A stretch of 64,000 bases of DNA. It comes from Trichoderma breve. Its lineage: Eukaryota > Ascomycota > Sordariomycetes > Hypocreales > Hypocreaceae. The DNA lies in NCBI RefSeq assembly GCF_028502605.1, contig NC_079235.1, positions 4,030,001-4,094,000 of the forward strand. Reading direction: 5' to 3'. How positions within the stretch are numbered: position 1 is the stretch's first letter; every line of letters starts with the position of its first letter. Made by a program: the position numbers and the translations under genes. The notes below the pieces were generated by a model. It saw only the letters and a list, made by a program, of their open reading frames with translations. It searched no databases and was not told where the DNA came from. Positions 47,089 to 58,808 of this stretch are shown in pieces.

Positions 47089-50000
47089 TGCTCGGCGAAA
47101 AGGAGAACAAAAAGGAAATAAAAGAAAAGTAATGTGACGAGTTTGCAATGCGAGGCTGCGTCTCCCCCTTCCTCCTTCCCCCCTCCCGTCATCTCTTTAT
47201 TCTTTTGCCTGTTGTATTTGGATAGATGATAGCCCGCTTTTTTTCTATTTTCAATCTTCTTCTCTCTCTTCTTCCCTCCCCATGTATTACAGGGAAGAGA
47301 TGGGAAACCGGGACGGGGACACTTGTAAAATTCAGATGAAAAAAGAAACAAAATAAAATACACCCCGTTACATTTCACTTATGTGGAGCAAAAAGACAAG
47401 AATTTGGAATACCCTCCTCATATCGTTTTGATTTACGGTCAGGTTTACAGCTGCAAGTCAATATGACAGACAAAAGCTCCTTCATCTTGCATGACGAAAA
47501 CCCGGTGAGTGAGAAAGTCATCATCTATGGAGTAACAAATCCCTGTGAACTCACTTCACAGGCCGGTAGTTGTCTCACTGAGACACGGCAGAGAGAGTGA
47601 GATAGAGAGAGAGCAAAGACAAAAAAAAAAAGGAGAGAGTGCTCAGCAAAGAAACTAGTTTACCCTTACCCATGGATGGGATTAACCCGGCTTCTTTGCT
47701 GATTCGCCTTTCCCGTTGCACATCCCCAAAAAGCCTAATTCTCTCCACGGGCGAAAGGAAAATCATCAATGGTCCCTTTTGTTTCGTATAGCCTTTTTGC
47801 AACCAGCTCCTTCGGAGAGAGTTGCCAAAACAAACAAGAACAAGCGTCTTACATCTTCCCTTCAATTTCATCCGGCCGAGTGATTTTCAAAAAAAGGTCC
47901 GTCCTTTTCTGATGATCACTTTTTTTATTTTTATTTTCTCACACCCCATGTCCCCCACGCCATTGAAAAATTATGAAAAATGAATGAAACCGGGCTGATG
48001 AGGATCGAAAGGGGGGTGTGTGAAAGGTGTGAAAATGGGAATGGACGATTGGCCGCCTGACGTCCCCCACACACAAAAAGTCTATCTCATAGCCAAGCTT
48101 TTCTGGGAGGTTGGAAAAAGGGAAAAGGGTAAAAAAAAGCAAAGGGAAGGGAGCAGCTGTCGGTAGCCAATAGCATTGTAAGGAAAATGAGCGCACGTCC
48201 GCTTTCTGTCTCTCAGGCCTTGGCGTGAGAGCGATGACGCCTCGTGAGGATACCGAGATTGCAACTGCCGAAAGGGCGCAAGCGTCGGCAAAAAGACGCA
48301 GTACTGAGAGAATGAGACAAACCACAGACAAAAAAAAAGAAAGGAAAATAGAGAGAGGGAAACAGGTACCTCGGATGGAGCACGGCCACAAAGTCGAAGC
48401 TTACACAACGGAGAACACTTTTGGGTTCCTATCATCAACCATCTCCTCTCATTTCTGCTATTACTCGTCATCCGGCTCCTTAGTCCGTCTTGTGGCGTGA
48501 TTCCACAAATGACAGACTCGTGGCCAGCCACCAAATTAGTAAACCTCCCCAGCACTACGGATCATAGTCCGGTAATGAGAAGGCGTTCCTGGGAGCAAAT
48601 CAGTTAATCCGTGGCAACTAACTGCCGGTGCTGTCAATGCTGCCAATGAGGATGTCAGGTCTGCCCATTGGAGGAATATCTTGAATTCGGATGAACAACC
48701 CGTCTAGGCTACGCACTCGGAGACGCCTCGACAGTCATTTTCTACCAAATTTGAAGCACTTTCTCGCAGGAATCCTCTCGTCAAGGGACAGATGACTTGT
48801 CGATGCAAGGCAAGCCAGCAGGGATACGGGAATAGCGCGGTGTCACCAGCGCCGAAGGGTGGGGATGGGCGAGGCAGCAGAAACCGCCTGCTAGCTGCTG
48901 TACCTCCGTGTTATTAGACATACTCCATATGACGCGCCGGGTATGGCCCGGAGATGGCCAACGAAAAAAGCCAACGAAACATGGTAAGATATTAGTAGGG
49001 AAAAGACTTAGCATTTGATATGTAGGTAATAGGTCAGTTTTTTTTTCCCCCTTCTCGAGGCATTAGGGGGCGTGTGCCTTGGAAACAAATCGTTATCTGG
49101 CCGTCTTTCCCGTTTCGACTAATGACTGTTTGGGCTAACCATTTGTCAAAGGAGGGTGAGAACCTGTAAGGCTTAGCAGGCTCATTAGAGAATTCCAACT
49201 TCCGTCACTGGGCCGAAATGGTTTTGCCGCTTGTTTAGCGGACCTTGCGGTCGGTAATGCGGAGGATGTTCAAGTAGCACCATCCAGTGTGTTGGGAAAA
49301 GTAGGGAGTGGAAGCGGCCGGTATGGAGAAAGAGTAATCACTAACAATGGCGTCTCTCTTCCTGTATTGGGTTACGGTAAGCTAGCTGTATCAGGTAACC
49401 AGGTTGCTTCCTTCATACCTGTACAGTATTCCGTAGCCGTGAAACAAGAAGGGACCATTATGGCAAAGGTGAGCGAGCTGAACGATCGCTATACTTGGAC
49501 ATGAATCGATCATCCTTGAGCAGCTGTGCAAGATGAGCTGGGATGATGATTCAACTGCCGGCCCAAGTTGTAGTAGAACCTCAAGGTCGTTGTTCACCAC
49601 ACCAGATGCAGGCTGTAGTGTCTGTGCAACATCTCCAGCCGCCGAGCAGCGCCGAGTGCCGGCGGCGGTGGTTTCCTGATTTGCCCGTCGTGGGCTTGCC
49701 ATTCCTCTTGTTCGGAAAACGGCAGTCATCACATTAAACGTTAACAAGACGCCCCGGGGCGTACTAGTTACTATGCGACGGTTGTCTCGCGTGTCTCTCT
49801 TGTCTTCCGTTCTCCATTCCGTTATGTTACTAAACGGTTCTGGGGCAGCAGATCCAAACGACAAAACGACCAAACCAAGACGCCAGGCTGTCGCTCGCAA
49901 ATAGCTTACTCTTCATCGGCTCGCCCGTCAACGGCGGCAGAAGGAAGTCGGACTCGCATTCATGGGGGGGACAACCTCCTTTCATCTCAGACGAGGGTTC

Positions 50001-51835
50001 GCCAATGGTGTCTCGTATCATTGGTCCGCCTAGTTCCCAATCGGAAGGGAGCGTATTCCAGATCCGTCAGTGCTCCGGAGACGAGACAAGCAGTCCCTGT
50101 CATCCACACTAACACCAAGCAATCGTGTATGGCATCTACCAGATGCACATTTAGTCCATATACTCGTAGTCTTTTCCTCTCCAGGCCAGCAGATGCTCTT
50201 GCTCTCCGTATCATGCGGCGAGAGTGTTTCACTTCCCCATCTTAGTCGTCTACACAGCCGTATGTCAGAGTCAGTGCGTAAATGAGGCGTCGTCCGCGCA
50301 TTTGACCAAAATATCCTGAGCTGTGTGTTATCCATGCTAGACCAAAGTAGAAGCCGGACACCCTGTTGCCCTTGATCGATGAGGATCAATAGGCTGTTGG
50401 CTAGCATTCGTCCCGAATGTCATCAAGCTACCCCCTTATCCCAAAAATAGAACAGACATGGCAAACATGTCGACGCTTGCGCCCTCCCGGTAAGGCTACC
50501 ATAAATTCAAGGCGCCATTCACGGAACGGAGAAATTCTCAGACCAGAGTGACGGGCCAGAGTGACGCAAGGATTGCAAAGGCGCCAAGTGGGCAGCAGCT
50601 GCATGATACTACGAGTTACTATGTACAGTACTCGTATGTTATGTGATTGCAGCATGAATGCTCGTACTACTCGTACTGCTCGTACAGTAGTACTTGCGAT
50701 GCTGGGATATTGCAGCGTTGGCATGACAAAGCAGCATCCTGGGGTCAGAGTAGCATCACATCACCGGGCATGGAACCGTCCTATTCGTCCTGATAACACA
50801 CTTTCATCCTATACCTCATGTTCGCCCGCTGAGTAGTGTATGTACAAGACGAACGCCGTCCTTAGCGGATGTACAAGATGCCGAGGCAGCTACTGCTGTA
50901 TGTAAGATTTGGTGAGGTTGGCTAGCATCTGCCACGTTGTGGTAAAGTGGGCTAATTATGCCCTCATCGTCTTCCCTGGGCATTCAGCGCCATGGGACGG
51001 ACTAAAACAACATCCGGCCGGTGCGGACTAATGTGGATAAACGGATTTCATCAGTAAGGAGCTCGTTAGCGCCGAAGCGATGATCATCTCGAGCCCAGGT
51101 TGCCAGGCACCTACACAAAGGCACCTGAGTAGTGCAGAACGTGCCCGGAGAGCTAGCAGTGGTAGTCCTGGTAGTGTTGGTACTCCTGGCTGCTTCGTGG
51201 GATTAGAAATGCTTATGATTACGGAAGTTTTCCGTGCCTAGCACTGCTTCCAGTAGTCTCATCGAAGCAAGTTTAGTCGATCGCTTCTGGCGCAAGGATC
51301 TGATAATTATTAGCTCTAGTGTTGGCAACCTGAGGCACAGGTCGGGGTAGGAGGCACAAGTTGGGGTCAATTGCAAAGCACCCCGAGTGGCGAGTGGTGC
51401 CGGATGTCATGCAAAGGGCCAAGCTTTTCGACGATTTGCCGATGGCAGCTTTTGCGGGTAGCATGCCAGGTAGCACTACTAGTAGTACTTGCATGTCCGG
51501 GCATGTCTAGGCATGCTTATGTTCATGCTAACACACTCTGATCGAAGCAAGGTAGCACTGCAGATAGAGGGCAAAGATGCGCTTTTTGCGGAGGTGGCAG
51601 TTATGGCTCATTCGCACAGAGCAGAGCATTGCCAGGTGGTGGCCAAAGCTCCGCCCTATGAGTGGACCTGGCTGCCACTTGAAGATGATGAGGATGGAGA
51701 CTCAGGTCTTAAGCGATCTGACTGGGCTTGAACCCCTGTCAACTGGCGTTTGTCCCTATTTGCCAGAGTCAGTCAGTCTGGAACACTAATCAAAAGAGAG
51801 CGTTTGCTAATACTGCTAAATGCTCCAGACTACTG

Positions 51836-51900
51836 CCAGCAGCAGCTGTAGCAGCTGTAGCAGCGGCAGCGGCAGCGGCAACGGCAACGGCAGAACGGCA
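51836..51900 (+). repeat. GCA/GGCAGC-rich tandem repeat
   Basis: Imperfect units: GCAGCAGCTGTAGCAGCTGTAG followed by CGGCAGCGGCAGCGGCAACGGCAACGG. There is no coding context. Confidence 0.85.
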
Positions 51901-52963
51901 CCCGCACTGCAGATGTACATAGAGATCAACCCGCGTAAACGGGTCCAGCTATTTCGGTGTCCCTCTCCGGAGGAGGTGCTCGAATGATTTACATGCCAAG
52001 TTTCTGCTCTGATATCCTCCGAAGAATGGGAGGCCATCCATCCAGATGCCTTTGGCAGCACATGAATACCCTCCATCATATCGTTAGTGCAGAGTAGGTG
52101 CTTACTCGTCCGGGCCCATGATTTGCGGACAGCGCTCCGTGTACGAGTAATGAACATGTTCGGGATCTGGAATCAGACGCGGATCCATGGTCGAGAAGGC
52201 TGCCTAGTGGCGCTTGGACGAATGTCGGATTACCGTTGCACTCACTGTAAACGGACTTTATCCTCAGGACTTTAATCGATTCAGGTCAGCAGCCATGAGG
52301 GGCTAAGGTGCAAGTCCGAGGGGACTGACCGGAGCTGGACATCTTTCAACCAACAGAGCTCCGTCCTCGTGTACCCTATACCATATTGGCAGGTGGCCGA
52401 ACATATAGCAACTTCAAGCTTGCTTGACGAGTGATGGTGATTACAATAGCAATTGCGAGAAAGGGGTTAGCATGATAAAGGCCGCTTGGTCGCCGCATTG
52501 CTGGACCCATTGAGCGCTGAGAAATGGTATTCTAATCAGGCCAGAAGATCATGATTTGATTTTCTCGGGCCCGTCAGGGTCTTTTTGTTGGCTGACGGGA
52601 AGCCCGGGACGATCGTTAGCCAGGGGGGTGAAACTCGCTCAGTGGTGGTTTTTCTGTCTCCAGCGCTGTATCATCACTGCTACCACCACCATTGCATTCG
52701 ATGGAAAAAAGAAAGGGAAAACGGCAAAGGGTAAAAGGGACGATGGAAGCATGAAGAAGAGGCGGGGAATTCGAGGTAGGGGCAGAGGCTGAAAGTACGA
52801 GATACGAAGTCGATCATTGGCCTGCTGGTGCTTCCTTCCGCGTTCCAATTCCCGACGAAACAGTCGGTGCTTGTATTATTCCGAGAGCCTTTAAGGTTGG
52901 TCTGACGAGTATATTTGGATTAATTTGACTCCATTTCTTGACCCCGAGCTGTGACCGATCATG

Positions 52964-53100
52964 TCGCATTGCTTCGCATTGTATTGCTGCCCATCTCATC
53001 GCATCTCATGTCATGCCATTGTGCGGTCGTTGGCTCGTTGCCCAACCAAGTGCGCGTCCGTCGCATCGCATCGCACCGCACCGCAACGCACCGCACTGGA
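52964..53100 (+). repeat. Degenerate CGCAT/CGCAC pentanucleotide repeat
   Basis: Scattered CGCATTG, CTCATCGCAT and then a tight run CGCATCGCATCGCACCGCACCGCAACGCACCGCAC near 53,062-53,097. No supported gene reads through it. Confidence 0.8.
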
Positions 53101-53283
53101 TCACCGCCGTTTCTGACGCATCCGCCGTTTTGCCATTTACTCGGCTGGCATCCATGCTGCTGCTCCCAACGATCGCCGCAATTTCGGAAGCTAGATCTTG
53201 TTTTCGCACCTCTGCTCTAGCCATGGAGTCCGAGTGCTACCTGATGACTAAAGGGCGGAATGTTTTTTTGTTTCCATCCTCCA

Positions 53284-53319
53284 TGTCAACGGCAACGTCA
53301 ACGTCAATGTCAACGTTAA
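53284..53319 (+). repeat. Hexanucleotide GTCAAC/GTCAAT repeat
   Basis: About six imperfect units (GTCAAC, GGCAAC, GTCAAC, GTCAAT, GTCAAC, GTTAAC) in tandem, in non-coding DNA. Confidence 0.8.
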
Positions 53320-56300
53320 CCCCGAGCCGATGGTTGGTAACTTGAGCCGACCAATGGCACTCGATACCTGCACGGCGGTTTGCACGCCATGTCTCGCAGG
53401 CGGATGTCACTGCGCCGGAAACCGTTATATCCGCACTGCCCGCGACCCCTAGTCAGTTGCTTGGACGAGTACGGCATACTATGCGAACTAAGGTAGGTAG
53501 CTGACAGAATCCATGGCACTATTGCGTCCGGATACAAAGACGAGCGAGACAGCGTTGGCTGGGCTCAAGTTAGCTTTTGGGGGATGCGACGGCCTCAGCC
53601 AGCCGACTCAGAATCGTTTGGGCTCGTCGTCAATGCACTCGAGCGCTTGCTTCAGCTACCGTACGGCAGATACTACGGAGTACGGAATATCACATTCCTA
53701 CTGGTACTTTGTGCCCTTGCCGCGCGGGCAATTGTACGATACAGGATAGGTACGCTCTCCACCAAACACCTCCGAGGGCCCTGCTCGTGCAACGGAGTGG
53801 TAGTCTCATCGGTAATGGAGTAACGAGGGGTCTAATATCCTAGAAAGGGGGGAGGGGCCGTCGTCGTGTTTGCAACGCGCAGCCTTACGGTTAGCTCTCC
53901 AACGACACATTACTTGCAGGAGAGATTGCTAGTCCAAGTACGGAGCTCCTGCTACTGTATTTGCAAGCAAGCAGGGCTCAAGGGATTGCCACACGCCCGT
54001 CTTGGGCCACAGGAGATTGCCAGGATTTTCTAACCCGAGTTCGTCCGCCCGGCTGTCGCTACTTGTCGACTGGGTCGGCATCTCTTCATTCTTGACTCGG
54101 ATATCAAGTTTTCTAGCTGAGTGTCAATGCGGTCGTTCATGCACGTCCAATTACATCTTCTCAAAGCGTTACCGACGAACAGGTAAATGACTCTTCAACC
54201 CCCCTCATATCCGCAACAATCTCCGGCGGTAAGCCATGCCGAAGACATGGCTGACACGATCCGGAGAGTGCATCACCACCATCACCACCATTTCCCTGCA
54301 TACATTTGTTTCATGAGGCGTGATCATCTCGACACTAATACGGGATACCGACACTCCGGACGCTTTATCTCCTACCGAGGTATTCGGGAAGAGTATGTAT
54401 ACTGCCATTGAGAGGGGCGAAAGATGAGGAGATAGGTCAGGCCATTGAGATATCTGAGCAATACGCTTGGTACGCAGCCAATTTGGCGTATCTGACATGC
54501 ACAAAGTTATAGCGTTGGCTTTGCCATGATAACTTCACATTAAAAGCCACGAGTCTCTCTCTGCAGATGAGTAATGCCATCTTGCAATGGGTTCTTTTGT
54601 CTCGCCAGACGCTGTAGCCAGGGAAAAGAAAAGGGGGGGAGGGGTGGCTATCGAGAGGTCCCTGCGATTCCCAAATCACATCGCAATCTGGTCCCGAGAG
54701 CACGGCCCCTCCGCCCTGTCGTTCACTAATGCTCCTGGGATATCCCAGTCGCTACTCAGCCCTGCTGTCGGGTCGTGTGAGAGGTGTGCGTGGAGGGACT
54801 GCGGGAATGCCTCTTAGGCCGCACGCCGGCCCTACCAGGGTGGAGAGGACATGAGTTACCGTACCTCGAGGACCGGGGCATTTGTACAGTACTCCGCACA
54901 ACTACGGCTGACTGCGGATACTTGGCGCCTCATTAAGTCCTCTTTATTCTCACACAAAGTCGCAATACTCGGTCCTTTTTCCTGTAGCTCTGCCCTACAG
55001 CTGCGTGGAGAAGACTGACGTTGTGGCGCTCAATTTCACTCGAACACTGGCATCTTTCCGTTACCCGTTTGGCAATTGCTCGTCTAGGTAATTGACATCT
55101 CCTTTAGCCGCGCTGTTGCTCATTTATTCTGCTGCCTACGAAAGTTCTTGGACTAATAACTGCATCTCCACAGATTCCTGTGGCTGACAACGACCTGCAT
55201 CTGGCATTTGAGGAAGTCGGGCATAAAATTTATCCGTCTCTGGATTCTTCCGTATTGATGTGATGGAACAAGGAGGCAGTCGGTGTCTCTTCACGAGGCA
55301 GCTCAAGTGCTTTCTGCTTGGCACTGACCTGACGTTGCATTGGGGCTTCTGCCCAACCCTCTGAGCCCAATGCTTTGATCAAACGGAAATGATGCAAGCT
55401 TACAACGTATTGAATAAACTGCAATGCAAAGGAAGGAGATCGAACGAGCACTAACAACATGGGATGACTGAGCCTACATCTCCCTCGTCTTTCTCAATGA
55501 GGCCGTGCTGCATACGGCGCCTGCTACTTCCAAACTCGTCCCCCATGTATGGGGATAATGGGGATATGGACAGCCTGCTTCTGGTTTCCAAAGAACTGCA
55601 TCTTCTTCTTGATGATCCAATCCAGTCCCTGGTCTCTTGAGTGGAACCCGCAGTTCCAGTCCGCTGGCTTGGTGACCACTACCCGGCCTTGTATCTGGAT
55701 CCATCGATGGTGCATGGACAAGCCACTCGACCCATCCGTCTCATGCCGCACGCCCTCTTCTTAACCTGCCCACTCATCAAGTGGCCCAAGCATGGATTGC
55801 CTTGTGGGTGGAGCCTCCGAACCGTCGGTACGGTAGCAGGCCGTCATGTTAGTAGCCTACTACTGGCGCTATCACCACACCCTACGTACAAGTCCCAAGT
55901 TGCTTGCACCACGGAAAGACTGCAGCCATAGGCGAGATAAAGGGGACTAAGTACAATCAGCATCAGAAACCACTAAGGAGGAAGAGGCTAGCATGTCTCT
56001 GCATGCCGCGAAACTTACCAAAACTTACTCCCTTGACATGGAGAAGGGTGAAGAACGTACCCATTCGACTTATCCCTAGAGCAGCAAGCATGAGCGATAT
56101 CCGCCGCTGCCAGCTCTGGCCCGGTGGGAATCTTGCCGTCCATTGTCTCGTCGAAAACCGTTCCATCGTGTCTGCTCTGATTCCCTCACACCCCCCCAGC
56201 TTTCATTAGCGTCGTACGCATGTGCTCCCTCGTGCTGTCAGTTAGTGGCACACGGGTCGATTACTCGGACTAGCTCTTCGGCTCGTCTGGTTTCCAAGGA

Positions 56301-57147
56301 AGAATGCGCACCCATATTGGGGGGCGTTTGCCTTGAGGCCGCTCGGCGACGCTCCGTGCATGCTGCTACTGCTGCTATCTCATCGCCATCTAGCCGGGTG
56401 GAATCGAATGCCTTGTGTTTCTGCGTGGCATTGATTTTCGTCCTTGTTCCTGCTTGCACGCCCGCACTAGAGGAGGTGCCGTGTCGACCGAGGCGGAGCC
56501 CTCCCTCAGATCACGACTCCATAAAGACAGACGCCTCCGGCGCATCTTAATTCTTTAACCGACTGTTTCTTCCTGCTGCCGCAAAACAAGCTCCAAGACC
56601 TTTTCTAACAACTCAAAATCGCGATCGTCATACTCCGTACTTCAGTGCTTGTTCGCAATCGTCTGACAAAACGGAAGCTAGACCGCGGGCCTACACGAAC
56701 GCCTCGGTCAGCACGTGTTGAGCGATCCCCTCCCATCGCCAACCGGCATCCCACTTAATTCTCACCATACCCTGCCCGCCTCCTCTCACGAGTATATGGA
56801 TCTCTTCTCCGCGTCCTGAACTCTCTTGGATACTGCTACTACTTATATCTGACAACTTCCTCACCGCCTTGACATCGTGTTTTCGACCTTTGTGTATAAT
56901 ACCCGATCGTGATAACGTGCAACGACATCCCCCCCACACGTCTCTCGATATACCCACTGCCTGCTCTATCTCTTGTTCTCTCTTTCTTCCTGACCTTTGA
57001 GCTCAACGTCGCACACCAAATCATTACGTGGCTTGGCATCAAGAACTCTTTACTACTCTAATTCAACTCTCAAGAATATTCACCCCTCTACCGTATATGG
57101 TCTTGGGATAGCCAATCCTTTCTGCTTGACTGGTTTTACAACAAGAC

Positions 57148-58808
57148 ATGGCACAGGGACTTTGGCCGGATCAGGAGGGCATGTCGCCCGAACTCAACCT
57201 ACCCCAGCAAGAGCGGGTCGATCGCCAGATGATTCGACACCTGCTTGGTAAATATTCACGAGAGGAACTGGGAAGGTTGCTACAAGAAGAAGGCCGCCTA
57301 TCACCATCTTCATCATGTAAGTCGTTGCTACGCCCTTGTTAGTCGACAGGCACGACTTTATTGCGTTGTTGTAGCTGGAGATTCTGTATTGGTGCCTCTA
57401 ACACGTCTACTTTTTATCCGCAGATGAGGAAAGATCCTTCATGCTCTCAAGTAGCGGAAGCTCGCACGAAGACTCGTCAAATATGTTCGACTCAACGAGC
57501 AGCAACAACGCATTTTCAGATACGTCGTCTACATGCGGCAGCGTCACCTCCAACGTTTCACCTCGAGCGAGCACCAGCCGCAAGCGCCACGCAAGCCCGT
57601 CGACGACTCGAGCCAGCATAGCCCTTACCGATGAATCGTCCTGGGATGCCGAGGACACCACACCTACGACAGCAGCTCCCAAGCAAAAGGGCTCATTCAC
57701 CTGCGGATTCTGTCTCGAGGAGGGCATCCAGAAGACATGTACACGCAAGAATGACTTGAAGCGCCACATGGAAGATTTCCACCACACCAACGCACAATGG
57801 TTCTGCCGGCATCGAGGCTGCCAGATGGTCTTTGATTGGCAAACGGCCTACAAGGCTCACCTCAAGAACTCTCATGGCGGATCAAGGATGAACCTGGATG
57901 ACGCCAAGGTTCCACTATGTCCTCAGACGGTGTTCGCCTGTGGTTTTGAGAACTGCCTCCAGGTTTTCGAGGCGCCAAGCGACGCGCATGCCGGACCTAC
58001 ATTCAAGGAGTACGTGAGCCATGTTGTCAAGCACTTTGACGAGGGCGCAAGCAGTGGCCAGTGGAGTTACTCGGCGAGAATGCGTAACCTGCTCCGTCAA
58101 TCTAGCGTCTTGAGCACTTGGTCACAATCATTATGGCCAGACGCAGACCCGAGTCGCCTACGGTGGAATTCCCAAACTAGCAGTGTTTTGAGAAAGCGCC
58201 TAGAAACTAGACATCTTGGCGACCTGCAGTTCCTCGTCCAATACGCTATTGCCCTTGGCTCAAGCCCCAATGGCGCCATTCAGAACTTCCGCGCGGACTT
58301 TGTGACTCCCATCCGCAGCGAGTGCAGGATGGCGATCCACGGCCACAGCAGGGCAGGTGTTCCGGCAGCAACAACCACTCCAGAACCAGATCACATGGTT
58401 CAGTACGGCATGTCGAATGCTGCCAATCCAGCCATGGTCGCATACTACCAGCGACAGGCCTACATGCCTCAGCCGGCACAGCCGCAGATGCACTCATCAG
58501 GCTACACCTTTCACAATGCGCCTCCCTCTCCGGGTTACGACGCCCACCAAGCCTTGCAACAACAACAGCAGCAGCAGCAACAGCAGCAGCAGCATTCACA
58601 GTACATGGGCATGTCCGACACCCCGATGGTTGGGACTGATTACGTACCACATGCGAATGGCAGTCTCCAGACTATGCCCGCTGCTTATGGCGCCAATGGC
58701 ATGCATAGTCCCGCACCCACGGATATTTGCGGTACCGCAAGTCCGGGTTCGAATATGGAACAGCGGGCTAATACCTACGCATACAACTCTTCTCCATATG
58801 CATACTAA
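57148..58808 (+). CDS. C2H2 zinc-finger transcription factor with poly-Q C-terminus
   Basis: Predicted DNA-binding regulator. Exons are 57148-57316 and 57424-58808 (107-bp intron), giving 517 residues. Three zinc fingers can be counted: Cys150 to His176 (CGFC...RHMEDFH), Cys184 to His207 (CRHRGC...HLKNSH, regular C-x4-C and H-x4-H spacing) and Cys229 to His260 (CGFENC...HVVKH, with a long middle). Before them lies a Ser/Thr-rich segment (about 63-140) with charged patches; after them a helical region of unknown type (about 270-350). A Met/Pro/Gln/Tyr-rich activation-type tail follows, with 12 glutamines in a row encoded by mixed CAA/CAG, a hypervariable microsatellite. I cannot name the orthologue. 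It stands alone in 15 kb of otherwise gene-free DNA, which is common for developmental regulators. Confidence 0.88.

Larger units (their letters stand above)
47089..57147. other. 10-kb stretch without a supported gene
   Basis: I find no coding region with a recognisable domain or coherent multi-exon structure. The longest frames (about 150-170 codons, near 47,940-48,550 and 49,390-49,900 on the minus strand) are low-complexity or have no bias. The region contains short tandem repeats (51,836-51,900; 52,964-53,100; 53,284-53,319) and several TACTCGTA/ACGGAGTA-type words. The last ~600 bp are pyrimidine-rich and should be the leader of the C2H2 gene. It may be a large regulatory region, a non-coding transcript or decayed DNA. 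Confidence 0.5.

Noticed and set aside
49391..49900. A 169-codon minus-strand frame in the gene desert
   Set aside because: No motif and no splice partner; its composition is that of random open GC-balanced sequence.
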